This document shows positions 24,982 through 37,199 of a DNA stretch of 64,000 nucleotides, piece by piece; the stretch's first letter is position 1; each line of letters starts with the position of its first letter. Below the pieces are notes generated by a model. It searched no databases. It had not been told where the DNA came from and was given only the letters and a program-made list of their open reading frames with translations. The stretch is from positions 3,724,512 to 3,788,511 of the forward strand of contig OZ025878.1 of NCBI GenBank assembly GCA_964019415.1, in the 5' to 3' direction. A program made the translations under genes and the position numbers. The stretch comes from Ianthella basta. Taxonomy: Eukaryota > Porifera > Demospongiae > Verongiida > Ianthellidae.

Positions 24982-27900
24982 ATGACTGACCTCTATCTTC
25001 CCCTGCTATTCTGTCTCTGCCCCTTCACGCTCTCCTGGGCTGGCACAAGTAAGCATTTTAATGAAGATTGACCATAGCTAGATTTGTGACAAACGAGTGC
25101 AACTAAGTTGCCATGTTTTATGAAATTGTAGGTAAGCCGAAACGGCCCATGTGTGGGTCCACAAACACGCACTACGGTAACCGTTTATCGATCGACAGAC
25201 GTCACCTACTCGGTCCCCTTAACCTTAATCCTTCCGAAACAAGATGGTGTGTCTATTTCAGTGTGTCAGTACGGCTATAGGTACACTGTACACGTTGCCA
25301 CTGGCAAATGCAGCTACGGACTACAGTACTCCACGACTTCCACGATCAGCAAGGTCCGTAGCAAGGCGCTCCCGCAACGTTTTCACAGCTCTTACAAGGC
25401 ACGTTCAACTGCTGTTTTAATTTCAATGCGTATAGCGGTGCAGACATTCACATCAAGCTCGTGAACCACCAGTTCTAAAGATGTGCCAGGCACTTGGTAG
25501 TGCTTTGATCAAAAGCTCTTTAGACTCACCACCACAGACTGGAATGATGTACAAGATCCCTTATAGGCCCATATAACCCTATGGATGACACCGAGCTCCC
25601 TTGATAGAGAGAGGAGAAGTAGGCTAGCCTCAAAAATGAAACAGTGATAATTCTACCCATCCCTCCAAAGTGCAAACTATGAGGGTAGTGGAAGAGCCCT
25701 ACACTATCTCCTCTCCATTCAGAACTACAGCTAAATCATGAAATGAAACACGGCCAGATTGTCTGGAGACTTTTAGCTAACTTAGATGTATACAAGAAAT
25801 ATGTTTCTATAACTTGCATTGACTTCTCAAGCTAACTTAGGCTTCTGCTCACTTTCCATTGCAGCAATGCGCCACCAGGAGGGTGACATTCGGCTGAGCG
25901 AGAGTGCCAATCACATGGTAGCATTAATGTTAATCTCAGGACATGTGGAGGTCTACCACAATGAACAATGGGGCACTGTTTGTGATGACTATTGGGACAT
26001 TAATGATGCCACTGTTGCATGTCGTCAGCTTGGTTATAGCAGAGCTGTGTTTGCAACAAAGGGAGCTACCTTCGGGGAAGGCAGTGGTCCAATCCACTAT
26101 GTCAACATGAACTGCATTGGGAGTGAGGTGCATCTGGCTGACTGCCCCTACAATAGAGTCAGATATAGGCTATTTCCCTGTACGCATTTTGAAGATGCAG
26201 GAGTGGTGTGTGAAGGTAAGCCATGCTCAACCCAAATGAAAGGCAATTTACGATTGTAAGTTTAACATGCTACAATTTGAACAGTACAATAATAAGATTA
26301 GAAGTGCTATAGATGTTGAGTGCTATATTAGAGTGTGACACCATTAAATGCATTCAGTTCCAAGTGTTTGTTTATTTATAAATAAGACAAAGCTAGAAAG
26401 ACCTTGTATATAAGCTTTGTGTACTTTGCAGCTAGCATAGCTACTGGTAACCACACCCACACATCCCAAGAATGTATCTGTATATAGCTATAGAAGATCC
26501 AGGATTTCTGAAAAGGGGGCTCTAAAGTAGTTAGGTGTGTACTGTGCCCCTGAAGTATTGCCACAATGGCCCTTTCAGGTCTAATGTCTGACCAATATCC
26601 TACATAAGACGAGCAAAAGGAGTTCCTTTGCACCCCTGGATCCACCTCTAGATCCACCACTATTTTGCTACCTCAAGACCATGCAAGCAACTTTGCCCTC
26701 ACTGTTATAAAGCAAGCATCCTCACAGTACATTGACTCAGGCATGTCCTTTCAGCTGTGTATGGTATCTCCTCCAGCTACTACCTCAACCAGTGGCCAGA
26801 CTGACAACACATTTGGAGTAGGGGCTATTATTGCTGTGGTGCTGGGGATCATACTATTGGTGCAGTTCGTAGCATGTACAGTGGCATTGGTTGTGTGCTC
26901 AAGGTGCAAACAGAGGAGGACTGAGGGAGAGGGAATAGGTAAGTACTAATGTAATAATTATTGTCATCTTTCGACATATCCTACAGGAAACATACGTATA
27001 TTCTATGTACCATCATTAGTCCACTGTGTAAGGCCCATCCCATTCATCCAAGTGTTAATGAATGAACTGCTGCATTGTTCACTTAAATTCTATCTTTGCC
27101 ATGAGATGGTGTGAGCTTTGCCCAAAGAAATGATGCCATAATCACACAGAATGCAGCTGAGCTCCACGAGTCAGCACACTTCAGGGGACCAGCTGAATAC
27201 GAAGTGGTCAGTACATTGAACAGCTCTCACTGCAGCATGCTAACATGTGACATTGTACATTGACACCAATTCAGATCAGAAACTACTTTGCTTCATCAGC
27301 AGTTAACATTAATGGTTCTCGTTAGTTACCATAATATGAAGCAACACAGCTCAGTTAGTGAAGCGCATGGTGAGTTAATATACATGCCTGAGCAGCAAAC
27401 CAGCGACAAAGGTTGATTAATTCTGCATGGCTCACTCAAGATTACTTATACGTATTCCATTATAGTATTCCACTACATTAAGCTAGTAGTAGCTGTAAGG
27501 AGGCTTGCAATGAAGCTTGCGTCCTTTGTCCACTTACTTTAACAGACAACTCCCAGAACGTCAGCTGACAGCCTCCCTGAAGCACAGAAAATCAACCGAG
27601 GATACCACAACGCCAACAGCAGCAATCATGTATGCTCATCTAAACATGAGGCACACAATTGCAAGCAAACCTAATCTATTGCATGCCTTCAGACATCACA
27701 TCTGCATGTGTCAGTGAGCCTAATCAAATGTTGTGTAGCAATATGCAGTGTTCCAAAGTGGCTATGAGGTGGAGGATGACCAATACTGGGCACCAGCGGC
27801 GACTCTTAGTGGAATCAAGACTCAGATGAGGCAGAGAACCAAAAACTCCTTTGAGCTGCAGCCCGAGAGCATCACCCTTGCTGAGAAGTTGGGCAAAGGG

Positions 27901-29855
27901 GAGTTTGGGATGGTCCACAAGGGAGAGTGGACCGGCTCCCCCCCAGGGAATACTCAAGGCTGCAGTCAAGTCCCTCCACAAGCGGGAGGAGGAGAGCAGG
28001 TACAAACTGCTCAAAGAGGCTGCCATTATGGGGCAATTCAACCACCCATGTGTTGTCAGGCTGTATGGAGTCATTGACCAGCCAAACAAGGTTATGCATA
28101 CACACTTACAATACACCATACAATTAAAGGAAATGTACTGTCATTGAATCTTTTCACCATGTCTCAATAGGTAATGTTGATCAGGGAGTACCTCTCAAGG
28201 GGAGATCTCCTCAGTCACTTGATCAAGACCAGGTAGAGCTCAAACACATCATGCACCAGTAGCCATATGTAACACAACTTGATAGTCTGCAAGCAAAATG
28301 GAATGTGTTCTTCACTTATGCTTAGAACTGATCCAGTGCAAGATGAGTTGTCACATCAGCTACTGAAGTTCTGTCAGGAGATAGCTGATGCCATGGAGTA
28401 CCTCTCCAAGAAGGGTTTCATCCACAGAGACCTTGCTGCTAGGAATATTCTGCTAAATGAAGAGTACACAGCTAAAGTAAGATTGACATTAGATGTTTAC
28501 ATTAACGTCAGTCTTATAAGCAACTGTACGTGTGTGCCTCCATGCTATGGATTCTGTGTGTCGCAAAGAGACTTGCATTATCTGTAATGATATGATAATG
28601 CACAAACTTAAGATCTGAATGACGTGTAGAAATGGCTCAAATGCATACACATACATCCTTATGACTCTGTGTGCGAGAAAGCAGCAATCAGAATATAATG
28701 CATGTCTTCAAATGTTGCATTGACTTTGTGCAAATGCAATGCTCTCCACAGATTGCCGACTTTGGCATGTCCCATGAAATGAATGAAGACTACTACTACA
28801 AACCCAAAGGAGGTATGATTCCTGTCAAGTGGACAGCTCCTGAGGCCATTCTGTACAGGAAGTACACCACAAAGAGTGATGTGTGGAGCTATGGGATGGT
28901 GATGTATGAGATATGGTCACTGGGACACAAGCCATTTGAGGAGTTCAACATTGACCAGGTTACGTACACATTATTGACTTTAGCATTTCATCCAAAGTGG
29001 TGCGTTACAGTAATGTGAGTGACAATACTTCCTTTTCATTTACATAATACAGGTCCTAAGAGCTTTTGAAACAGGATACTGTCAGCCTCCCCCTCCTGGT
29101 TGCCCAAGGGGCATTTACAAGTTGATGGTAGACTGTTGGTGAGTGCATAACCAGCTTCACCTAATGAGCTGGCATCGATAAGAATTATTGTGATCTAAAC
29201 AGAAGTATAACTTATTTCCACATTGGTAGTTACCGTACATGCTAGTACTGGCCTTGGTTGTTTTGCAATATTTTATTGTCACAGTATACTAAACAGCCCC
29301 CACCCTCACTTTGAAACTCAGTCCTATACTAAAGTACAGGTAGGCAAAGACCTTGGAGCCTCCCACCTTTTAGGACCTGCCCCCCTCCCCCCACTAAGCA
29401 TATTAAGGGATCTCATACAAATACGCATCCGCCTACACCCTGTATTAGACCACTTCAGCTCATTCTTAGTCTTGCCTTAATTGTGAGAACATACCCCAAG
29501 CTCTTTTCCTAACCATTTCCTACATTTCCATTGACCCATTAGCCCACTAACAAAAATTGAACAACCGGCACACTTCAGTTCAGGTTTTGTACACCCCTGA
29601 TTATGAAGTACCCATAAGTTTTCATTCTTCTCCTACTCCCTCCCACCACATGACCATGTATCCAATCCCAGGAACCCAGATCACCACTCACGCCCCACCT
29701 TTGAAGACCTCACAAGGGAACTGGCCAGGGACTCTGAGGCACTGCTTAGGGAGACAGAGCAAGACACAGCAGCTTCTTCCTTAGCTCTTGCCCTGGGTGC
29801 ACCTCTGGAGAGAGGGAAGCACCTCTACCAAGAGCTGCAGAACAAGTACAAGTAA
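24982..29855 (+). CDS. SRCR receptor tyrosine kinase, copy 2, with a +1 frameshift in the kinase exon
   Basis: Tandem paralogue of the previous receptor kinase. Exons: 24982-25048 (signal peptide), 25865-26215 (SRCR, six Cys), 26777-26938 (TM), 27106-27206, 27546-27629, 27739-28090, 28171-28232, 28326-28476, 28752-28958, 29053-29138, 29672-29855 (stop TAA). Exon lengths match copy 1 except those noted. The 27739-28090 exon is 352 rather than 351 nt because a run at 27938-27944 has seven C where copy 1 has six. This breaks the frame between GKGEFG and the VAVK-equivalent AAVK. Downstream frames stay open and conserved ([17 protein letters not shown]). The gatekeeper position is Arg (LIREYL; LIMEYL in copy 1). 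It is either a recent pseudogene or a consensus error in a homopolymer. Confidence 0.88.
26494..26662. mobile_element. Truncated MITE related to 16805-16999
   Basis: In the intron between the SRCR and TM exons of kinase copy 2, this is an inverted relative of the MITE in copy 1. It shares the GGGGGCTCTAAAGTAGTTAGG segment in reverse orientation. It ends in CTAGATCCACCACT, the complement of the TIR. The other terminus is degraded. Confidence 0.65.
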
Positions 29856-30410
29856 TTCAACTAGAGTAGTAGTGCGCCAAATTAGGAAAACACCACTGAA
29901 ACTCTAAATTTAATGTCACTGAGTGCACCACTTGTCATATTATAATTATAGATTTCATACTAATGATTTTGAGTAGTCATGGTATAACAGATATTATGCA
30001 ACTATAAACAGGGTTTTCTATTCAGCATTGTTGAGTGTTGTGGTGATGGTTAGTTGCAAATGTATTTGCAAGTAATTAATTGTGAATTTCTCATTAATAT
30101 TAATTTAATAAACTTAGGTGTGCACGAATTGTTGGGAAGGTACATAACCATAATAATTGTGCAAACAATTAGCAAAAGAGATTTATAATAAAGACTTCCA
30201 CCTATTATGTAAATGATTGCACATATCTACAAGCAAACCATCTGTTACAACTAATTAACCTACACTGTACTACTAAATGATGCAAACAGTACTGCATTGC
30301 ATGACATAGAATCAACACATACAAAGACAAGTGACAGTGACATGACAAGAAGCCACACTCAGCACTGTTACACAAACATGTTCAAATAAGATAGACAGTT
30401 AATCCGAGAA
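29856..30410. other. 3' flank of kinase copy 2
   Basis: The first 120 bp are highly similar to the 3' flank of kinase copy 1 (20919-21035), marking how far the tandem duplication extends. A possible polyadenylation signal AATAAA lies near 30107. Nothing else is recognised. Confidence 0.5.
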
Positions 30411-30414
30411 GGAA

Positions 30415-31160
30415 TCACTTTAGTTGGGGCCGGTCTCTGTGGTCCTCAACACTAGTACTGCTGCTCCATTCCATCTCTGGACACTGATGGACAGGTGTTG
30501 CAGGAGGTACTCTCTGCTGTGAGGTTCTCCAGTAGTCTGTTGAAGGTCCATGCTCCTGCAATGCAGCTTGACCTTGGTTTGATTCAAGAGATGAGTACTT
30601 GGTGCATTTCAACTGCTCCACCTGCAAGGTCACTCCACCAGCCTCTCAGGCTGCCTTGGACACATGTGAAGCGGCATACATGTCTGGACACATGGCATCC
30701 CAGGCTAGAGCCTTCCCTGACTTCTATGGCATGTATGATGCAGGATGGAACACCCATCTGGACACTTCCTATCAGTCTTCTACAGTCCTGTTGGCTCTAG
30801 TTAGGAGGGGATCTTGGCTGAGGTCAGGGCTCTCTGAATGATGTTGTTTACTGCCGTGTGTCGTGGGTGTCTGCCTTCACTCTATATAACAGCAACTAAG
30901 GCCATGGGTGGCCAGGTCATCAACCTTGGACCCACAGTGGCAGCATTCATGGGGATTGCATAGGAGGGTTCCAAGTCTCAGGGCCATAGCAATACGAGTG
31001 GTCTCATCATCCATCTGCAATTTAAGGCAGGACACTTGGAGGGTGTTCATCCATGCTCCAGACTACTTATTGCAAGCATTTAGAATGTAGGCTTGAGATC
31101 TTGTGTCTGGAGCATCTGTGAGCAGTACCAGGGTAAGTCCCATTCCTGTTGGCAATGGGA
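30415..31160 (-). mobile_element. Retrotransposon RT C-terminal domain fragment, decayed
   Basis: Read on the minus strand across several frames, this matches the C-terminal tail common in invertebrate RT-bearing elements. It reads SGAWMNTL, MDDETTRIAMALRLG, PHECCHCG, THGLSC, RWVFHP, WDAMCPD, and finally a TGEPRS/VQRGNAA-like end degraded to SQQRVPPATP. Several stops and frameshifts show that it is dead. The closing 200 bp recur at about 63700-63970. Confidence 0.75.
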
Positions 31161-31254
31161 TAGAGTGTCAGACGGCGGTGGACGGTTACGGTATTTTTCA
31201 CACTAGTTTCAGTGGAGAAGATTTGAGTCAGGCTCGTATAATTGTATGAGGGAT

Positions 31255-31775
31255 CTATTGCTTGCAGTTACCACTGCAGAGGCAAATTAATTGAAGGATA
31301 ATCACTGAATGTTACGCCAACCTACGAACCCCTACACCAGTATAAGTGTCTCGGCTGGCAAGGGGGCACAAAGCCCTATTGAGCAGCAGCTAGTGACCAC
31401 CTCCACCAGTCATCTGACAAAGGTGAATATATAGCCACAGACAGCTGTTTCACCTTGACTCAGCTACACAGTGTGGTGTACTGATGGTTGACGCTGGATG
31501 ACTGGCTGCTTCTATATGCATCACAAGTTAAGCACTTGTGGTTTCAACAGAAACAGAAAAGGGAGGCTACAGTCATTGCGACTGTAGCGTTGTCATGAGA
31601 TCAAATGCTTGCAGTTAAAACTGGAGAGGCAAAATGATTGAAGGATAATCACTGGATGTTACGACAAACCCACTAACTGCACCAGTATAGGTGTCTCGGT
31701 TGGCAGGGGGCACGAAGCTCTATTGAGCAGCAACCATGCAGTGATCTCCTCCCTCCAACGCCTCAATCACGATGA
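31255..31775. repeat. Two diverged tandem copies of a repeat of about 170 bp
   Basis: 31255-31430 and 31605-31775 share an ordered string: GCTTGCAGTTA, GAGGCAAA, TTGAAGGATAATCACTG, ATGTTACG, CACCAGTATA, GTGTCTCGG and TTGAGCAGCA. Their spacing is about 350 bp. They are non-coding and the origin is unknown. Confidence 0.8.
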
Positions 31776-31872
31776 CTATTGAGGAGGAACTCAGCTTAGT
31801 TTGGGATTCAACCAAATATTACATTTATAACCTGACCTAGTATGCTTTGCAGGCTTTCAGCTCAAGAATACT

Positions 31873-32136
31873 TTGTTTCCTCCATGCAGTTATACATGGT
31901 GGATGATCCACATGAATGAAAGCATCCCCCTGCTCAGTGACCTGCAGGGAGGTGGTAGCTATGTCTTAGTGAGGAGGTGCAACAACCTAATATCCCTGTC
32001 AATGGAGGGAATGACTGTGAAGGGCAACCATTTGAAGGGGACGCCACCTGTGGCACCGGCCTATGTGTGTGACAGTGCATGCTTTTTATGTGCACTTCTT
32101 GTGATTTATTTTATAGTGTATACTACGACGCTTTGA
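31873..32136 (+). other. Unsupported open frame of 87 codons
   Basis: An open frame ending in a hydrophobic stretch (CALLVIYFIVYTTTL). It has no recognised domain and no paralogue in the window. Splice-like AG sites occur upstream (GCTTTCAG, near 31860), so it could be a terminal exon, but retroelement debris on both sides makes chance more likely. Confidence 0.2.
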
Positions 32137-32164
32137 TCTTCACATACTAATATGCAAAATTCAT

Positions 32165-32250
32165 GCACCACCTTACAAGGAAAGGAGCAGCAACATAGCA
32201 CACAGATACATGTGTGCTATATTGCTGCTCCTGTCCTTGTAAGGTGGTGC
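32165..32250. repeat. Near-perfect 86-nt hairpin (40-bp arms, 6-nt loop)
   Basis: The left arm begins GCACCACCTTACAAGG and the right arm ends CCTTGTAAGGTGGTGC, around the loop GATACA. By eye 38 of 40 positions pair. It has the size and shape of a pre-miRNA or a solo MITE. There is no evidence of transcription. Confidence 0.85.
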
Positions 32251-32360
32251 TGGGTGCCCCCCCTGCAGTTGGGTGTCTAGTGTGTGCAGAGCTCATTGTG
32301 GGCAAAGGGAATTGCTATGACCTCCAGAAAGTGTAGGGGTCCTTCAGAGTGCTGTCCTGG

Positions 32361-32495
32361 AGCGTGCACCAGTCCTCCCTGTAGGGAATAACTGCATTGC
32401 AGTATAGCGTGCACCAGTCCTCCCTGTAGGGAATAACTGCATTGCAGTATAGCGTGCACCAGTCCTCCCTGTACGGAATAACTGCATTGCAGTAT
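32361..32495. repeat. Tandem repeat, 3 x 45 bp
   Basis: Three copies of a 45-bp unit starting AGCGTGCACCAGTCCTCCCT at 32361, 32406 and 32451. They are almost identical; copy 3 has one change (TACGG for TAGGG). On the minus strand the unit encodes a repeated 15-residue phrase, because 45 is divisible by 3. Confidence 0.95.
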
Positions 32496-32499
32496 ACAG

Positions 32500-33480
32500 A
32501 GTGTGTTGTTACATACAGACAGTTGGCCGTAATAGCACATACCAGTACATAAGGAGTTCATATTAATTAATGCTAGGGAGTAGAATAAATATCATCTCAA
32601 TAAGTGATACTGCAATGAAAGCAACACTTACTCGATACCCACGGCTCTGCATCTTTCCATTCAATTTGTTTCACTTTATTTTACTGTAATTCCACATTGT
32701 GTGTGTTGGCACAATGTGAAATCGTTCAGCTCAAAGAAGAGGTGCCTGCAAAGAAATATTATGCACTGCAACAATTATTTGAAATAACTAAAGTAGTGAT
32801 GAATTTAACTTAAGTACAAAAAGTGTGATGATTGTGTGCATGTGTATGTGAGTGTGTTATAGTTAGCCTCTTTACTCTACCCCAGAGGTGATTCCTTCAT
32901 ACACTCACTAGAACTGTTGCATGTCCCCCCACTCCCTTAACTGGCATGGAGACAATCAAGTCCGCCAATGGCCTCTAGTGGAAAGGTCGATTATTCTAAA
33001 AATGGCGTATCGACCTGGGGAGAACGGACAAAGGAATAGCGCTCTTCGGGCGCGAGGCAGCTAGGTGAACGGCACCCCTCTAAGAAAATGCCCGCCAAGT
33101 CCCTCAACTGTATAGCATGGAGCGTCTCGAGCTAGTTCCTTACAAGGCGCTGATCATTTATGAGGAAACGAAGAAACGGACAAACCATGAATGGTACATT
33201 GTAGTAAGATTAGTTTGCACAAGATTTCAGTTGGGTTGTACAAATACTGCGAAAGGTTATTTCCACTAGCGTACTTCTAATTTGTTGAATTTATCATTAT
33301 TTTGTGAAAGAGGTGTGCCCATTCGTATTCTGGAATTATCTAAAAAAATTCTGTCATTCCTGGTGTTGTTTGCTAATTATAGGTCCTGTCTACAGTCATT
33401 CACAGCCTTTGTTAGTTGTCTGCTATGCACATGGGTCATACTAGTGAACTATAGGTACTGCATTTCAGTTCTGCATTGAT
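32500..33480. other. Unassigned region
   Basis: No gene recognised. A GC-richer patch (about 32990-33130) with several CpGs stands out from the AT-rich surroundings and could be a small promoter or the end of an old element. Confidence 0.35.
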
Positions 33481-34620
33481 GTCCATGGTTTCTTGTGATC
33501 AATTCAAACAAATGTTGCCTGCACATATATGTTGTTGCACTGCCAGTCACACATATCCTGTTTCTTATTGTCATACACAATTACCCGCATTATATGTAAG
33601 TACATCTGTGAATCAGATACCCTAGCCAGTTCTCTTTAGCTGGCAAAATGGCCTTGACTTCAGCTAATGAGACAGCAGTATGTCTTGCTGCTGGCCTTTT
33701 TAAGTGCAAAGTACATGAGGAGCTGAAAATTTATTGTTCAGCTTGTGCACATGTTATACACACCCTGAGTCAATTGCTTCGAAGTCAAGCAAAAAGTGCA
33801 TTACATTTGGAGAGTACACATTGCATTTGAGTTGTGGATTTGATTTTCTTGTATCTATCCAAATGGGATAGGATTGAATGGGAAAGAAATCATGAGCTTC
33901 ATTACAGCAGAGTCTGATTAAGGAGACTACAGTCCATGATAGCATAGAGACTCATTGCTATGTGAGACAAACAACTCAAACAACTACCCACTAGCCACAC
34001 TACAGTCCACAATTGATAGTGACATGTCCAATATGTACAACCTAGGCTGTCACTGTCCATAGACCTTTGGAACGGCACATCAAGGGCTCAAGAGGAAAGG
34101 GATAGCTAGGGTGCACAAGTGACAAGGATCTACTGACATGTCCCTATGGATGCATGCCCATGGATTTGTTGTATTTGCAACTGTATCCAAGGTACAGCAC
34201 AACAGGGACTGAAATGGTACTAGTAAATAGAAGGTATGCTTTGCAATGCACTGACTCTTTGTACAACACAAACAAGTCACCTAATTACTGACAACTGACA
34301 ACTTTCTGACATTGCATATTGTCCAAACTTGAACAAGTCATGCATCTTGCCCAGGATCAAACTATAGCAAGCATGACATTGCTAGCTTATGCAAGTCAAA
34401 ATTTGATGAAGGAACATAGCACAAGACTATAGTAAAAAGCTCCATGATTGCAGTTTGTGTGTCACTGGTGGTGATTGTTGTGTGCTTGCGGTTTATTACA
34501 ATTTTGTTGGCTACCATACATTTACATTGGATATCCAGGTGATGAACTATACATGTTGCCAATGGCTGAAATGTGTTGGGCGTGTATGTTGAAAGTGTAT
34601 GCAGCTGTTAGACAAAGTGC
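33481..34620. repeat. Duplicated block, copy A
   Basis: Non-coding sequence repeated at 35265-36440 (copy B) and 51110-52200 (copy C). Shared landmarks include GATACCCTAGCCAG, AGCTAATGAGACAGCA, GGCACATCAAGGGCTCAAG and a GTTGGGCGTGTATGTTG stretch. It is cut short at about 34620, where LINE sequence begins. Confidence 0.85.
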
Positions 34621-34639
34621 AAAGACAGAAAGGGTTGGT

Positions 34640-35215
34640 TGGAATCAGACTGGAGAAGGCAGCAACTGTTTACTGAATGTGGAGATGGAAGGTGTTCAAG
34701 AGTTGAAACCTCAGGAAAATAACCAAAGTGTGTGTGTTTCAGTGGTCAGTGGTCATGTCAGTCCTCCTCTATGATGCAGACCTGGCAAGTAACCCAGCAC
34801 AACATCAGAAGACTGAAGACCTTCCAGATGAGATGCCTTCGAGACATCATAGGAGTGACCCTGTGGGACACGTGATCTAATGTTGACATATTGGAGGAGA
34901 CTGGGGAGCTACCAGTAGAAGAACAATTAAGGCTGAAGAGGCTCCAGTGGTTTGGACACCTACAGAGAATGCCAGACCATCAGCCACAGAAGCAGCTCCT
35001 AAGATGCAGACCAAGAGGAAAGAAGAGGAGGCCAGGAGGGACATCTCTGCAATGGGTAGATCTGATCAGCAGAGATCTAACAGAATCTCAAACTGGCAGG
35101 AAGTGATGATGGGAAGAAGTGAATGGAGAACTGCAATATGCCACCCCAAGTTGGCAGCCTTAACTCAATCTGTGACAAAGGAGAGCAAATGGATCTTGCC
35201 TGACGTCCATGATGG
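34640..35215 (+). mobile_element. LINE reverse-transcriptase C-terminal tail
   Basis: The plus strand reads, across broken frames, the classic end of a non-LTR ORF2: RCLRDIIGVTLWD, RLKRLQWFGHLQRMPDHQPQ, RRPGGTSLQWVDLISRDL, NWQEV and RSEWR. No RT core remains. It lies exactly between copies A and B of the flanking duplicated block, so it either inserted at the junction or mediated the duplication. Confidence 0.85.
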
Positions 35216-35264
35216 ACAAAGAGTAAAGAAGAAGTGTGTGTGTGTGCATGTGCTTACATATATG

Positions 35265-37190
35265 GTGAGTGACATGGTTTCTTGTGATCATTTCAAACAA
35301 AAGTTGCATGTTGCTGCACTGCCAATCACACATATCCTGCTTCTTGTTGCCATTATACTCAATTATCCACATTATAAGTACATGTGTGAACTAGATACCC
35401 TAGCCAGCTCTCTTTAGCTTGCATAAAGGTCTTGACCTCAGCTAATGAGACAGCAGTATGTCTCCATTGTTGTTGGTCTTTTCAGGTGCAAAGTACAGTA
35501 GCTGCAATGTTTAGCACAGTTCATACCTTGTGCACATGTTATGCAAACTCAATGGATTCGAAGTGAAGTAAAAAATGCATTACATTAGGAGTACACATTG
35601 CATTTGAGTTGTAGTCTAAGATTAGATTTTCTTGAATTTGAACCTATCCAAATGGGATAGGGTTGAATGGGAAAGAAATCATGAGCTTGATTACAGCAGA
35701 GTCTGATCAAGGAGACATGTCTAATCATTACATATGTTACACGCATACCTCCAACATATATTATCTATGGTACAACCTAGGCTGCCACTGTCTGTAGACC
35801 TTTGGAACGGCACATCAAGGGCTCAAGAGGATAAGGGATAGCTAGGGTGCAAAAGAAGCAAGGATCTACTTACAAGCCCCATATATGGATTCATGCCCAT
35901 GGGTCTGTTGTAATTGCAACTGTATCCAAGGTACAGCACAACAGGGACTGAAATGGTACTAGTCAATAGAAGGTATGCTTTGCAATGCACTGACTCTTTG
36001 TACAACACAAACAAGTCACCTAATTACTGACAACTGACAACTTTCTGACATTGTCCAAACTTGAACAAGTCATGCATCTTGCCCCAGAATCAAACTATAG
36101 CAAGCATAACATTGTCATGTCAAAATTTGATGGAGGAACAAATTAAGCACAAGACTATAGGAAAAAGCTCCATCACGGTTTGTGTGTCACTGGTGGTGAT
36201 TGTTGTGTGGTTGCATTATATTGCTAAATTAGTTGGCTACATGTACTGTAACAGTACATATATATTGGATATCCTGGTGATGAACTATACATGTTGCCAA
36301 TGGTTGAAATGTGTTGGGCGTGTATGTTGGATGTGTATGCAGCTGTTAGACAGTGAAGTGCAAAGTGTATGTTTATGGCACCTGAAACATAATGTCTGTG
36401 AAACATAATGTCTGCCATTAGCTAGTGCACTGGGCTCATTATTGAGCAGGTAAATATTGCAATACATGTATGTAGTTCTCTCATAATTAGCTTGTTTATG
36501 CAACATCTGCATTAGGACATATGTTGTATGCTGTTATGAATGGGCTTCAAGCCATTATGGACACTGCAGACACTGTGTACTTCATAACTGTTTAGAAGTT
36601 TTGAAAATGTCAATGTGTAATGGCCTGAAACAGTCTGTACCTGGAGCTTCAATGTCATGCATGTTGGATTTTTCAATGCAGTGTCTAAGTATGCAAGGCA
36701 TTGTGCCATATGTAGCTAATGCTGTGTTGCATGAGATGAAATGAATGCTGTTATTTGATCATATCTCTTATCATCACAGAACATCTGTGCTCAAGCATCC
36801 CTTACTTCATTGTCCTCTTCATCTCACTGACCCTACTCCAAGAGATTCATCTTCTTCACTTACGTTTAACAGGCCCAGAGAAAGCACTTTATAGGTGGTC
36901 AGGCCACATCAAGACAATCTTAACTAGATGACCACATGCACAGGCCAACAAGTATCTTTGCTATAGAAAAGACTAGCCAGGCCTAAAAATCTGGTCAGGC
37001 CATATGCATGGCCTGGGCCTGGGCTGTTCCGCCGGACATGCATTAGCAAGTTCTTGAGGACATTCCAGGGCTTAAAATAGGTTTGGCACCTAGGACTTTC
37101 ACCAAACCAGAACACGAACCAGTTTCACACAAAGCAAGAATGCAAAGAAAAGACAGCATATTCAGGAGAAAATGTTTCAGTGTATCAATG
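35265..37190. repeat. Duplicated block, copy B
   Basis: Matches copy A over its first 1.2 kb. Copy C (51110-53180) matches over the whole length, including the AGGCCAGGCCATATGCATGGCC stretch near 36990. Copy C carries an extra segment of about 210 bp (52604-52815) that is absent here. It continues into the duplicated small membrane protein gene. Confidence 0.85.
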
Positions 37191-37199
37191 ACATGTAAT

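Noticed and set aside
25153..25464. Open frame between signal peptide and SRCR exons of kinase copy 2
   Set aside because: No match at the corresponding place in copy 1, no domain, and exon phases already join signal peptide to SRCR without it.
30599..30841. Plus-strand open frame that faintly recalled a Link (hyaluronan-binding) domain
   Set aside because: The minus strand reads a clear retrotransposon C-terminal domain over the same bases.
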